Below are positions 15,271 through 25,404 of a DNA stretch of 44,270 nt, one piece after another (within the stretch, counting starts at the first letter, position 1; every line of letters begins with the position of its first letter). The notes under the pieces are model-generated. The model saw nothing but the letters and a program-made list of their open reading frames with translations. It did no database searches and had not been told where the DNA came from. Origin of the DNA: a virus. The position numbers and the translations under genes were made by a program. The DNA lies in IMG/VR virus record IMGVR_UViG_3300024999_000180, positions 1-44,270 of that record; one strand, given 5' to 3'.

Positions 15271-18059
15271 GGTTAATGTACGCAAGAATTCAGGCCGATA
15301 CTTCCCAGTTAAAAAAGGCCGAGGGGGAAATAAAAGCCTTTTCCGGAAATGCTTCCGGCCTATTTTCAAAATCTTTTCTTGGCTTTACTTTAGGTGCTGC
15401 TGCTGCTACAAAATCGATCCAAATGATTAAGCAGGAGTTTATGTTTGGCCTTAAAGCGGTTGAGGATTTTGGAATGACAGTGGCAAAGTCAACCGCTTTA
15501 ATCACTACTTTTTCGGCACGAGCAAAAAAAGGCGATTTGCAAGGAGCATTCATTGAAGCAAATAAATACGCAAAAGATTTATCCCTTACCTTGGAGATAA
15601 TGGATTCACGCACTATTGCTACCGGTAGAGATTTACAGGCAATGAGCGAAACTTTTATTGCTCAAGGAGTATTACTTGATATAAACAACAAAAAGCAGGT
15701 TGATGGATTTACAAGTGTCGCCAATGCTCTTTCTATTCTTACTGAAGGACAAAACAAAGACATTCAAATGCGGCAAGAAATTCGTGGATTGATGGATGGA
15801 AAGATTAGACAAGAAGATAAACTTGGAATGCTGTTAAAAGCGCAAATTCCAGATATTGAAAAGCAATTAAAACTTTGGCAAAAAGAAGGAACGGTCTTAG
15901 AACATTTGGGCGGATTGTTAGAAGGATTTAATGCAATAACTGGATTGCTACAGGATCAATGGGCGACAGTAGGAACAACAATGGAAACTATTCATACTCG
16001 TGTTTTACGTGGTATGATGGAACCTGTTTTCAAAGATTTGATCAAATTGGCAAAAGAATTAAATGCTACATTCATGGATTCGGAGGGAAATTTAACAACT
16101 TTTGCTAGAGGGTTGGTTAAAGTCGCCAACGAAGGATATGATGGAGCAAAAAGAATAGGGAATGCCTATGCTGATATTGCAACAAAATTAGGCCCATTGG
16201 GATTAGTGATAAAAATAGTAGGGGCTGAGGGCGAATGGATAATTGAAAAAATTACAGAAGCAGGAATGACCGGAGTAGAAAAAACAAAAAATGAAATAGT
16301 TTTGTTAGAAAAAGAATTAGAGAGTATGAAATCATTTGGGGAAAAATGGTGGCAGCTTTCTATTTTTAAAGATTCTGTTTCTGATATTGAGGCAAGGAAG
16401 AATAAAATTGCAGAGATGTATTCTTCTATTCGTGATTCTGAAAACGAAATGGCGAGAGAAAAAGGAAGAATGGAAGGAGGAGGAAAAACAACTGTCCCAA
16501 TTCTTGCCCCACCTGCTGATGATACAAAAAGTAAAGGTCGTGCTGAAAACTGGAATGCAGTTCTGAATGCTCAAATTGCCTATTTGAAATCAGCAGAAGA
16601 AAGGAAGATGGCGATTATTCTTGCTTCTAACTCTCTTGAACAAGAATACAATCAAAATGCTTATGACTTAGGGCTTTCCGATTATCAGACATATTTGGAA
16701 AAGAAACAAGCATTAACCGAATCGGCATTGCAAGCAAATTTAGATTCGAAGAAAAAAGAACTTTCTGATGCTGAAGAAGCACTCGGCAAACTTTCCCCAT
16801 CTACAGATAAACAAGGGAATGTTCGTGCCGATAAAGATGCTCAAGCCGAATTCCAGGCATTACAAAAGATCGAAGAAGCAAAACAAGGAGTAATTGAAGC
16901 TGAGAACCAATTAACAATGGCTCGGATTCAAGGAGCAAAAGAAACTGTTGATAAAAACAAGGAAGTACAAAACAGCTACAAGCAAATCGAAATTCAGTTG
17001 TTGGAGATGAGCGGAAAGCCGATTGAAGCCGCGAAACTTCAGGCCCAAATGGACGAAGAATCAATTGAAAGAAAACAATTGATTGAAGCAGCTATTAACA
17101 AAATAGCAGGGGCACAGGAAGCACTTGACAATTTAAGAAAGCAATCCAGTTTAGAAATAAGAAATAAAGAACTGGATGAAATCTCAAGAAAATTACAAGC
17201 ACAACAATCAATTACTGAAATAAATAATGAATATGGAAAATCAAGAGACATACAGATCCAACTTTTAAAAGTAGAAAAGGAAAGAGCAAAATTAAATGGA
17301 GCATTAAAGGAACAAATTGAATTGTTGGATGAACAAAATCAGGCCTTGGAGGATTTAAAAACTCCGATTGGAGCGCTTAATAAAGGTTGGGAAGATGCAA
17401 CAGCAAGGTGGCGTGATCAAGCACTGGTAATGCAGGACATTGCAAGAGAAACCGCCCAGATTATGCAATCCGCATTTTCTGATTTCTTTTTTGACGTTCT
17501 TGAAGGGAAATTGAAAACTGTAGGAGATTATTCTCGTTCGTTTCTTCGTGCGATAAACCAGGAAATTGCCAATACGCTTGCCAAAACAGTTGTATCTAAC
17601 ATGAGCGGCACAGGAAGTGCTATAAGTGGATTGGTGGGAATGTTTGGGGGAATGTTTAGTGGTGGAGGCGGGACTTCAACTTCTGGTGTTAACCAAACAT
17701 GGAGTAATGCCATAGTTGAACATGGGGGAGGTGTTGTTGGTGTAGACAAAACAACGTCCAGGATTCAATCCACAGCGTCTTTTTCAGGAGTGCCTAGATA
17801 TCATCAGGGCTTGGCAAACGACGAATTTAGAGCTATTTTGAAAAGAAAGGAAATGGTATTGACAGAAGGACAGCAGAGTACTCTTTCTTCGATGATTGCT
17901 GATAGAAGGCCTGGAATTGGATTTGAAAACAAAACTTCTAATTCAATTAATGTCCCGATTACCGTAAATAATGCACCTTATTTGTCAAAAGAAATTTCAA
18001 CAGAATTAAAAAGGAAAATTGAAAAACTTATTGTTGAAACAATGAAGGAGCATTCATAA
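15255..18059 (+). CDS. Tape measure protein
   Basis: At 934 residues this long, mostly helical protein directly after the G/GT pair is the tape measure, which sets tail length and is ejected into the host. It starts with the usual LGLMYARIQADTSQLKKAEGEI pattern split over residues 5-26. It has long charged coiled coil about 430-720, a Gly/Ser-rich low-complexity part near 790-815 (GGMFSGGGGTSTSG), and a C-terminal VPITVNNA strand motif seen at the end of many tape measures. A rough 1.5 angstrom per residue rule predicts a tail near 140 nm. Confidence 0.9.
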   Translation: MPQDLGLMYARIQADTSQLKKAEGEIKAFSGNASGLFSKSFLGFTLGAAAATKSIQMIKQEFMFGLKAVEDFGMTVAKSTALITTFSARAKKGDLQGAFIEANKYAKDLSLTLEIMDSRTIATGRDLQAMSETFIAQGVLLDINNKKQVDGFTSVANALSILTEGQNKDIQMRQEIRGLMDGKIRQEDKLGMLLKAQIPDIEKQLKLWQKEGTVLEHLGGLLEGFNAITGLLQDQWATVGTTMETIHTRVLRGMMEPVFKDLIKLAKELNATFMDSEGNLTTFARGLVKVANEGYDGAKRIGNAYADIATKLGPLGLVIKIVGAEGEWIIEKITEAGMTGVEKTKNEIVLLEKELESMKSFGEKWWQLSIFKDSVSDIEARKNKIAEMYSSIRDSENEMAREKGRMEGGGKTTVPILAPPADDTKSKGRAENWNAVLNAQIAYLKSAEERKMAIILASNSLEQEYNQNAYDLGLSDYQTYLEKKQALTESALQANLDSKKKELSDAEEALGKLSPSTDKQGNVRADKDAQAEFQALQKIEEAKQGVIEAENQLTMARIQGAKETVDKNKEVQNSYKQIEIQLLEMSGKPIEAAKLQAQMDEESIERKQLIEAAINKIAGAQEALDNLRKQSSLEIRNKELDEISRKLQAQQSITEINNEYGKSRDIQIQLLKVEKERAKLNGALKEQIELLDEQNQALEDLKTPIGALNKGWEDATARWRDQALVMQDIARETAQIMQSAFSDFFFDVLEGKLKTVGDYSRSFLRAINQEIANTLAKTVVSNMSGTGSAISGLVGMFGGMFSGGGGTSTSGVNQTWSNAIVEHGGGVVGVDKTTSRIQSTASFSGVPRYHQGLANDEFRAILKRKEMVLTEGQQSTLSSMIADRRPGIGFENKTSNSINVPITVNNAPYLSKEISTELKRKIEKLIVETMKEHS

Positions 18060-18427
18060 TGGCTAAAATGGTTATTGGCAGTTATACAATGGAGGACAAC
18101 CCATCGGAAGTTTCTGATTTGATGACTCCTGTACGTCATACTGCTGCTGTAAAGACATATACATCAATTGCTTTCTTTTCATGGGGTAGTTCTATGAAGG
18201 GAAAAGAAATTACGCTTAGATGGCTTGGTATGACAACGGAGCAATATGATATCCATGAAGCTCAATTAGTAAATGATGTTTCACTTGCTTTCAATCCTCA
18301 AGACGGAAGTTCTCAAACTTTTACAGTGGAAATGAGAAGATTGTCAGGAGGAATGCATATGACAACAGATGGAACCCATCGGGTGAATGTTGAAATGGAT
18401 TTACTTTTTATAAGCGAAGGTGCATAA
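18059..18427 (+). CDS. Distal tail / minor tail protein
   Basis: 122 residues; the ATG overlaps the tape measure stop. Its pattern (short strands, SWGSSMKGKEITLRW near residue 42, C-terminal VNVEMDLLFI) resembles small tail-tip proteins that follow the tape measure in siphoviruses. No decisive motif was seen; the call rests on position and size. Confidence 0.55.
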   Translation: MAKMVIGSYTMEDNPSEVSDLMTPVRHTAAVKTYTSIAFFSWGSSMKGKEITLRWLGMTTEQYDIHEAQLVNDVSLAFNPQDGSSQTFTVEMRRLSGGMHMTTDGTHRVNVEMDLLFISEGA

Positions 18428-21400
18428 ATGGCTCTTTCTTTATCAGCCCCATTATTAGCTGCTCAGACTTCTGAATCCCGAAGGCCAATTATGACCATGT
18501 CTTCAGGAAGGTTGAGTTTTGACTTCCCTTTGATCGGTAAATCTTTTGATAATACTGAAGAAGATAATGAGGATTGTTCTTTTGGTTTATTTTTGAATGA
18601 TGGGAGGTTAGGAGTATTTTTTACTATCGATGGAGGAGATGGAACTGATTATTTAAGATATGTTTATACTGATGATGAGGTAACATATTTTAGTGATTAT
18701 GTAAATGTGGAATCGTCAATTGAATCATCTTATGAATATATTGATGGAATTGTAGATACAGATACAGGGAATATATTTCTTGCGGCTCAATATGGTGCAA
18801 ATTATTTAAGGATGTATCGAATTTCCCCTTATGGGGTGAAATTAGGATCTACGGAAATTGGGATAACTGGTTTGTTAGGAGTTTCCGTAGTTGAGACAGA
18901 AACAGGTTATATAGCAATTTATATTCGGTTAGATACCGGTTCATATTCTTTTAATTTGATAACATCGAGTGATTTCATAACTTGGTCTGCTCCTACTGTT
19001 TTATCAATATTTGGGGATATCCCTGGAGATGATGTTTTCGATGATACTTATCCGGTGAAACATCCTAAATTGTTTAAACTGGAAGATGATACATATATTT
19101 TGTTTTTTTCATATGCTTCAATTTTAATTGGAGATTCTGTTTTATACAATATAGCATATTCGACAACAATTGATCTATCGACATTTGAGGACTTTCTTCC
19201 TGTAACGACAAATACTGATATTTACAAAGATTATGTTTATCCTGACGTACAACAAAGAAATGATGGAAGTTTATTTGTTGTGATAGAAGAGGACAATACT
19301 TACTTAACAATGGATAATAGTACATTTGGTTGGTATGGAAATAGTAATTTTCAGCCAACCAATATGTATGTTGATGACATAAATGGTAAACTATATGTAA
19401 CTGCTATTAATTATCAAGCTGGTAGTGGATACCTTCTAAGTGCGTTTGTTCAGATTGACATCGCTACTTGGACGATTGATAAAATGTATAATGATATAAC
19501 AACCCCACCAGTGCCTCCATTTTTCTTTTCAGGTTCTCTTGCTGGTCCACCGGATAAATGTTTAAACGCAACTGAATTATGCTGCTCTTTCATTGAAGGA
19601 ACTTTAGGAATTTGCGTTGCTGATTTTAGCACTGATACAATTCGAGGATTTTATTTAGATGATTATTCTGTTGAATGGGGTTCTTCCGCTGCTCAAAATG
19701 TAAATCATGACCTCTATTCCGACGATTACTGGAATAGCTGGGGAACATGGACTATTCGAAATTTAGCAATCATAGACAATAAACTATATATTGCGCTTGA
19801 GAATGGACATATCTTTGCCTCAAATCAATTTTTAGTTGGATATATAGATTTATCTGACGGTACACCTCCATATGATTTTGTGGTTATTGGGGCATATGGG
19901 GGTGGAGGTGATCCTGTAAGTTCAAAGTTATATCAAACGAAAGCAAAATTTTATCCCAATGATGAAATTATTATTGTAACCAGTGCTTTTTATCCTGTCG
20001 GCGGCAGTCTTCCCGTGCAATTCATCACAATGAGTATGGTGGATGGAGCGGTTCTTTCATTTGAGCAAACCACTTACATTAATTTTCCGTATAAAGGGTT
20101 TTCGGAAGCTGTTTATATCGATGGAATAGTTTATGCGATAGCGGTCTACGATTCAACGATTTATGACGAAAGAAATAAGTGGGGGCTTTGTGAATTAGAT
20201 ACCGCTGATGGACATACTGAATACCATTATCCTCCATGGGAAACATCTCCTGGAAATACCATGTGGGACATGGTTGTAAATGAAGCGACTTATGAAATAA
20301 TGATTCGGACAACCCATGGAGCCAGTATTTTCAACTATGTTTCGAAGACATGGGCAAGGGTTGATAATGAATCTTTAAATGAAATGCCCCCAGATACAAA
20401 CGACAGGGGAATTGCTTATAGCCTTACATATGATGTCTTTTTTTATGGTGGCTCAAATTCCATTTACTATGTTCCAAGAAATGGAGTAATTCAGAAAGTA
20501 AAATATTCGTTAGGAACATTTGGGGTTTCAACTTGGGAATTTGCTTCACTTGAATTATTGGCTCTTGGAAATTCAAATCAAAATCCTTGTGTGATCAGAA
20601 GATCAGACGGACTTTTATATTTCACCTGGACAAATGTTTCTGGTTCATACGATACTATTTACTGGGATAGACAAGAAGCATTTATTTCACTGGATGATTA
20701 TATTGTCGGGGAAATAATGACCCATTTCAATGTTGAAGGAGATCCAAATAAATTAAAATTTACGGTTTCTCATGGACATTTATTTGATCCTCATAATGAT
20801 AATTCTTTACTCCGCCCATTTGTTGAAAAAGGAAAACAAATACAACTACAATATGGGGAAAGAATAAATGATATCAATTATTGGGCATATCAGGGAATGT
20901 TTACAATAACAACTCAAGAAGTTTCGTATGAAAATGGGGTGTATCCTGTAATGGAAATTACAGCAGAAGATATTCGGTCATTATGGGCTTTGAATCAAGT
21001 TCCTGTTGCAAATATTACCTTGAGATCACCTGAAGATGCATTGATTGATATTATTACAGCTGAAACCGAGATTGCAGCAGAAGATATTGACATTCCAACC
21101 ATGGCTTTGAGTTTTGAATTTGATGCACAATGGATTGACGCTTATTTACAGGATATTATTGATGACATCTCCCATAGGTTTCAACATTTCTGTATTATTG
21201 ATATGCAAGGAAATGTTGAATTTCGTCCATTTAATTTTGATTCATCATCGGATAACAATCATTATCCTGCACAGATTAGAAGATTTTTAATTGACAGTAC
21301 ATATTCTGATTTGACAAATAGGTATACCGTTACTGGACAATCTCAATATGATTTTCAGACATTATTTGCAGAGGAACGTGTTGGAAGTTTAAACGGTACG

Positions 21401-22129
21401 GTTGGTTGGTATGGATATAAAAAAGACTTTCAAATATGGTACTCTGAGGATAAATCAAGAAGATGCCAATACCCAAGGCTAGAAGTTTTAGAATCAAGTA
21501 CGTCAATTCTTTTTAAACTTGCCGGGGCAATAGAAGAAGAACTTCTTGACGTAGATCCTGATATGAAATATTGCATTATTGAGGTAAGGGCACCAAATTT
21601 AATCCCGTTCTTAATTGCAGGAATTGCTATTTTTTTGGTAGGGATGGTGATTGGAGATAAAACAACCATGCCATATACCACTCCATATGGGAGGATAATT
21701 GAAGGTTTGGGAACATATATGATTTCAATGACTTTGGGGTCAATCGGAAATTTTCAATACGCTATTCATGCACAACCTGTTGGATATTTGAAAAGGGAAT
21801 ATATTGTATCAGCAAATGACCTTGAATTACAACAAGAATCTCATCAAATTACAGAACAGAAAATAGAAGGATTTATTTGTTATAATACAGATCATTGCCA
21901 GGATGTCGCTGATTTCGAATTGGAGATAGCAAGGGCACAAAGATCAAGAGTAAAGGTTGAAAAAATAACACACCTTCAAGATGAGGCGGGGGATATTATA
22001 TCAATTATTCATCCATATACCCAAAGAGTTAAAAAGATGTTTATTGCCGATCTAACAAGGCGATTTAAGGCATCTGTTGGGAAAGATAACGGATATTTTC
22101 TTGATGAAATAGAAGGGTGGATAATATGA
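18428..22129 (+). CDS. Large tail tip protein: beta-propeller-like N-terminus and hub-like C-terminus
   Basis: 1233 residues. From about 35 to 740 there are repeated four-strand blocks rich in Tyr, Asp and Gly, with sialidase/BNR-like Asp-box traces such as TSSDFITWSAP near residue 180, suggesting one or two beta-propellers. From about 755 the style changes: MEITAEDIRSLWALNQVP, a DISHRFQHFCIIDMQG segment and a DHCQDVADFELEIARAQR region resemble the baseplate hub or tail-associated protein seen after tape measure genes. A hydrophobic stretch (LIPFLIAGIAIFLVGMVIG, about 1058-1076) lies between. It may bind carbohydrate and organise the tail tip. Confidence 0.6.
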   Translation: MALSLSAPLLAAQTSESRRPIMTMSSGRLSFDFPLIGKSFDNTEEDNEDCSFGLFLNDGRLGVFFTIDGGDGTDYLRYVYTDDEVTYFSDYVNVESSIESSYEYIDGIVDTDTGNIFLAAQYGANYLRMYRISPYGVKLGSTEIGITGLLGVSVVETETGYIAIYIRLDTGSYSFNLITSSDFITWSAPTVLSIFGDIPGDDVFDDTYPVKHPKLFKLEDDTYILFFSYASILIGDSVLYNIAYSTTIDLSTFEDFLPVTTNTDIYKDYVYPDVQQRNDGSLFVVIEEDNTYLTMDNSTFGWYGNSNFQPTNMYVDDINGKLYVTAINYQAGSGYLLSAFVQIDIATWTIDKMYNDITTPPVPPFFFSGSLAGPPDKCLNATELCCSFIEGTLGICVADFSTDTIRGFYLDDYSVEWGSSAAQNVNHDLYSDDYWNSWGTWTIRNLAIIDNKLYIALENGHIFASNQFLVGYIDLSDGTPPYDFVVIGAYGGGGDPVSSKLYQTKAKFYPNDEIIIVTSAFYPVGGSLPVQFITMSMVDGAVLSFEQTTYINFPYKGFSEAVYIDGIVYAIAVYDSTIYDERNKWGLCELDTADGHTEYHYPPWETSPGNTMWDMVVNEATYEIMIRTTHGASIFNYVSKTWARVDNESLNEMPPDTNDRGIAYSLTYDVFFYGGSNSIYYVPRNGVIQKVKYSLGTFGVSTWEFASLELLALGNSNQNPCVIRRSDGLLYFTWTNVSGSYDTIYWDRQEAFISLDDYIVGEIMTHFNVEGDPNKLKFTVSHGHLFDPHNDNSLLRPFVEKGKQIQLQYGERINDINYWAYQGMFTITTQEVSYENGVYPVMEITAEDIRSLWALNQVPVANITLRSPEDALIDIITAETEIAAEDIDIPTMALSFEFDAQWIDAYLQDIIDDISHRFQHFCIIDMQGNVEFRPFNFDSSSDNNHYPAQIRRFLIDSTYSDLTNRYTVTGQSQYDFQTLFAEERVGSLNGTVGWYGYKKDFQIWYSEDKSRRCQYPRLEVLESSTSILFKLAGAIEEELLDVDPDMKYCIIEVRAPNLIPFLIAGIAIFLVGMVIGDKTTMPYTTPYGRIIEGLGTYMISMTLGSIGNFQYAIHAQPVGYLKREYIVSANDLELQQESHQITEQKIEGFICYNTDHCQDVADFELEIARAQRSRVKVEKITHLQDEAGDIISIIHPYTQRVKKMFIADLTRRFKASVGKDNGYFLDEIEGWII

Positions 22130-23223
22130 CAATTCACTCTCTTAAAAAGAAAATAATTCGAGTCCAGGCAAAAAGAGCAGCAGCCTTGAGGCAAGAAACT
22201 CGTGATGGGGTATTGTGGGATATAGTTTCTGAGCAAAAACTTTGCCGGGTAAAGGTTCTTGGTTCAAATACTCTAATTGAGTGCAAATATCCTGAGAATT
22301 GGCAGCAAACCCCTATGTGGATGAAACCTCGTACATCGGTAAGAATCGCACATAGAGGAGGGAACAGACATTCTTTTGAGGTTGTTGGAGATGGTTTGTT
22401 TATTCCCACCCCAACAATTGATAGTGAAACTGGAATAAGTAATCCTGCTTTGCCCGATATTCCTCCGGGAGTTGATACGATTCTAACAGGATGTAATGTA
22501 TATTCTCTTGAAATTCCCGGAATGCAAGTTTGGGTAAAAATGGGAACATATCGAATTGATGGAACCCATTATACAACAGATTATATGGAAATGGCTGATG
22601 ATTCTGTTTGTGATATGTCAAGCGGTGTTCCTATGGGACAAACCGTTGGAGTTTATAATATTTCTGCTGCACATGCAACTTTATGGAGAATGGATAGATT
22701 GATTATTGGAACAGATAAAGTTGTTCATGTATTAACCGGGGATAACGCTATTAATTCTCCTGATGCCCCTGAAACAACAGCCAATCACGTTTCTTTGAAT
22801 ACTGTTTTAATCCCTCCTGGGTGCACAGAAATTACCCAAGATTTGATCGGAAGAGAATTCCTTGATCCTTATGCTTCATTAATTGAAGTAAGTTCAATCG
22901 ACGGAAATCTATATTGGGAAGAAGAGTCGACAGCAATTAATTTGACAGTAAAAGATCAATATGGAAATCCGATATTAGGTTCAAGTTTGTATATTGCTTG
23001 TTCTATTACAAGTGGAAGTGGAACACTTTCGACAAGTTTAATAAGTGTAAATCCATTAGCTGGAACAGCATCGTTAACATATACAAGAGAAGAAGGATAT
23101 GCAGAATCGAGTTCTAATATTGAATCTGGACCTGTATTTTTGAATTTTGTATTGTCAAGTAATTCATTAATTTCAATGATTGCTGGAATTGTACTTTATG
23201 ACGAATTAGGAGAACCAATATGA
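22126..23223 (+). CDS. Tail tip protein with OB-like N-terminus and Ig-like C-terminal domain
   Basis: ATG 22126 overlaps the upstream stop; GTG 22117 is also in frame. Of 365 residues, the first 100 are basic with strand patterns (CRVKVLGSNTLIECKYPEN) like an OB-fold. The central part is Gly/Asp-rich, and residues about 265-345 (INLTVKDQYGNPILGSSLYI) look like a bacterial Ig-like (Big_1-type) domain. Such Ig modules occur on exposed virion proteins and bind sugars weakly. The context is the tail fibre region. Confidence 0.55.
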   Translation: MTIHSLKKKIIRVQAKRAAALRQETRDGVLWDIVSEQKLCRVKVLGSNTLIECKYPENWQQTPMWMKPRTSVRIAHRGGNRHSFEVVGDGLFIPTPTIDSETGISNPALPDIPPGVDTILTGCNVYSLEIPGMQVWVKMGTYRIDGTHYTTDYMEMADDSVCDMSSGVPMGQTVGVYNISAAHATLWRMDRLIIGTDKVVHVLTGDNAINSPDAPETTANHVSLNTVLIPPGCTEITQDLIGREFLDPYASLIEVSSIDGNLYWEEESTAINLTVKDQYGNPILGSSLYIACSITSGSGTLSTSLISVNPLAGTASLTYTREEGYAESSSNIESGPVFLNFVLSSNSLISMIAGIVLYDELGEPI

Positions 23224-23414
23224 ACGATGAACTTGCAATTGAAATGGTCACTGCTTTAAAAGGAATTCACGAAGAATTGAAAATACTGAATAGTTATTTT
23301 GGAAAAATTAGACCACCTTCGTATCAACAAACAGATCAAGTAAATGAATTAACTGGATTAGTTACAAATTTATTGAAAGGATTTGTACCTGGAGGAACTG
23401 TAAATGGGAAGTAA
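23220..23414 (+). CDS. Small tail-region protein
   Basis: 64 residues with a helical N-terminal 30 residues of heptad type (MVTALKGIHEELKILNSYF) and a Pro/Gly-rich end. It overlaps both neighbours (ATGA at the start, 11 bases at the end). It may be a small oligomerisation or chaperone partner of the tail fibre genes. No family is recognised. Confidence 0.5.
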   Translation: MNDELAIEMVTALKGIHEELKILNSYFGKIRPPSYQQTDQVNELTGLVTNLLKGFVPGGTVNGK

Positions 23415-24195
23415 TTATCATTCAGCATGGATTGTTGGATCAAACTTTAATCCAACAGAAATGGAAGGCCGATTAGATGATTTGGATTTGGCTATTACTT
23501 ATGCAAGAAAACCTATTGTTGCTTGTGATGGAGAATTGTCTTTCGACTCCAGTACAAATACCTTAACTTGGTCTGATGTTATTCGGATTTGGTTTGTCAG
23601 GGAAGATGGACAAAGTATCCTAAATACAATTGCAGCTGGGAATATTGTTATTACTTCAGGGTATTTCATTTATGTAACGCTGAACGAAACAAATAATACC
23701 GTCTTAACAGTTTCACAAGCAGCAATTACAACTGGAACAGCATCTAATTTCAAAGCAAACACTGTTTTAGTCCTCGGAATTCACAATTCAGTTATTGATG
23801 AATTTTATTGTACTAATTTGTTCCAGGCTTTAAAAAGTAATGAGACAAATCCTTTTGATGTCCATCTTTTTTATCCTGGAATTCCTGAACCAGCAACAAC
23901 AATGCTATACGTTCCTCTTGCGCGTGCTGTTTCTTTTCCAGCAAACTTTTCTGGAAGTTATGCAACGGCTGAATTTGCAGCAACAGCAGAATTTATTTTA
24001 GAAATTGAGAAAAATGAAGTTCAGGTTGGAACAATTACTTTTGCTGATTCTGCATATGTTGGAACTTTTGCTTCATCCGGGGGGAATCCTGTTTCATTTG
24101 TTGCTGGAGATGAAATTGGAATTGTTTCCGAAAGTGTTTCTTCGGCAGATGCTACTTTGGCAAATATTGGAATTGTTTTAGCAGGAACAAGATAA
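23404..24195 (+). CDS. Tail fibre/accessory virion protein, unknown family
   Basis: 263 residues, start overlapping the preceding gene. An N-terminal helix (PTEMEGRLDDLDLAITYAR) is followed by strand-rich sequence: short Thr/Val/Asn blocks such as YVTLNETNNTVLTV. The end (VGTITFADSAYVGTF then VSFVAGDEIGIVSES, about residues 203-240) repeats a pattern of C-terminal fibre modules that bind a ligand or pack as a trimer. No enzyme motif was seen. Confidence 0.5.
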   Translation: MGSNYHSAWIVGSNFNPTEMEGRLDDLDLAITYARKPIVACDGELSFDSSTNTLTWSDVIRIWFVREDGQSILNTIAAGNIVITSGYFIYVTLNETNNTVLTVSQAAITTGTASNFKANTVLVLGIHNSVIDEFYCTNLFQALKSNETNPFDVHLFYPGIPEPATTMLYVPLARAVSFPANFSGSYATAEFAATAEFILEIEKNEVQVGTITFADSAYVGTFASSGGNPVSFVAGDEIGIVSESVSSADATLANIGIVLAGTR

Positions 24196-24205
24196 GGAGA
24201 AAATG

Positions 24206-25183
24206 ATGGCTGTAGATAATTTTTTCACAGGGTTTGAGGGGTGTGGGCAGACGAGTGATATAGTGTCAATGTTCGACTCGACTTATCAGGTCACATATTC
24301 AGCAACGAATGGGTATGATAATGGAAAGTGCATATATCATAATTATACGTACTTTACTAAAAATATAACTGGCAGGAAAACTGTAGTGACAGGATTTCAT
24401 AAAAGGTCGTTGTCAACAGGTAACGATGGAAGCCTTCAACACATGTTGGTGCGATTCAATGCTGGCGGGGTCTATCTAAAACTGTACAACATGGCCACAG
24501 GGCTAGAACTGTATAGGGATGCGACCCTCATTGCGTCATCGGCTACGGTAATAGGTACAGCCCTTACTCATATTGAAGTTGAAATATTATCGGACGCAAG
24601 CGCAGGAACAATCGAAGTACGACTTAATGGATCGGCGGTAACGTTTGACAATCCGACAGGGTTGAACACTGGAGGAGCTGATATCACACAAGTCCTCTGG
24701 GGTGGGGCTGGTACGCACTATACAGACAATGTGTATATAGCTACTGACTTTCAAGGAGAAATGTATTCAGTCCTGTGTAATCCTTCCGCCGATAGCTCAG
24801 TCCAATTTACCCCATCGGCAGGTAGTAATTATACTTGCATAGATGAGGATGCACAGAACGGAGATACTGATTACGTTGAATCTAGTACAGTTGGGCATAA
24901 GGATCTGTATGCGTTTGAGGACATAGCTACTAGTGATATTGTTGTAAAATTTGTATCTCTTGTTACAGTGGCAAAAAAAGATGATGCAGGTGCAAGGACC
25001 CTCACTCCAATAGCAGAGCAAGATGCTTCTGAGTATGATCAGACTACAATAGTATTAGCAACATCCTATCCGGCAACGGCTGGCACTGCGTCAGTAAACA
25101 CATTTGATGTAGCTCCTGATACTCAAGCATGGACTCCTACAATTTTTAACGCAATGACTTGGGGATTTAAGGTGGCAGTATGA
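24206..25183 (+). CDS. Probable host-binding protein with LamG/concanavalin-like domain
   Basis: I prefer ATG 24206 (AGGAG six bases upstream) to 24203. The 325-residue product begins VDNFFTGFEGCG and has the jelly-roll order HIEVEILSDASAGTIEVRLNG around residues 133-152, typical of LamG-like lectin domains. The C-terminal third is a second strand-rich domain (KFVSLVTVAKKDDAG). Base composition differs a little from upstream genes, as is common for exchangeable receptor-binding proteins. Confidence 0.6.
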   Translation: MAVDNFFTGFEGCGQTSDIVSMFDSTYQVTYSATNGYDNGKCIYHNYTYFTKNITGRKTVVTGFHKRSLSTGNDGSLQHMLVRFNAGGVYLKLYNMATGLELYRDATLIASSATVIGTALTHIEVEILSDASAGTIEVRLNGSAVTFDNPTGLNTGGADITQVLWGGAGTHYTDNVYIATDFQGEMYSVLCNPSADSSVQFTPSAGSNYTCIDEDAQNGDTDYVESSTVGHKDLYAFEDIATSDIVVKFVSLVTVAKKDDAGARTLTPIAEQDASEYDQTTIVLATSYPATAGTASVNTFDVAPDTQAWTPTIFNAMTWGFKVAV

Positions 25184-25398
25184 CAGTTGCAAGGGTCACT
25201 CAACAGTATATTGAAGTTGGTATAGAACCTACAACTCGTAATGCACGGGTTACTCAGCAATATATTGAAGTAGGTATAGAACCTACTACGAGAAATGCTA
25301 GGATAACTCAGCAATATATTGAAGTCGGTATGGTAGATATACCTCCTGAACCTCCTGCATTTACAGGGGCTCAGCCTGTAGTTTTTATTTGTATGTAA
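25180..25398 (+). CDS. Short repeat protein with three ARVTQQYIEVG motifs
   Basis: 72 residues: an 18-residue unit beginning ARVTQQYIEVG occurs twice (the linker IEPTTRN is identical), and a third partial unit reads ARITQQYIEVGM. A proline-rich end follows. Short Arg/Thr-Gln-Val-type beta repeats of this kind are common at the C-terminus of phage virion proteins and probably decorate the fibre. ATG 25180 overlaps the previous stop. Confidence 0.6.
   Translation: MTVARVTQQYIEVGIEPTTRNARVTQQYIEVGIEPTTRNARITQQYIEVGMVDIPPEPPAFTGAQPVVFICM
25189..25332 (+). repeat. Three tandem 54-base coding repeats (last one partial)
   Basis: Units begin at 25189, 25243 and 25297. The first two are full length and the third is cut after 36 bases. 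The proteins match almost perfectly while several third codon positions differ (CAA/CAG, GTT/GTA/GTC), so the repeat is under protein-level selection and is not a very recent copy. Confidence 0.85.
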
Positions 25399-25404
25399 AA
25401 AGAG

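Noticed and set aside
25189-25332. CRISPR-like array at the 54-base repeats
   Set aside because: The repeats are contiguous without spacers, are in frame and keep the protein sequence; they are coding repeats.
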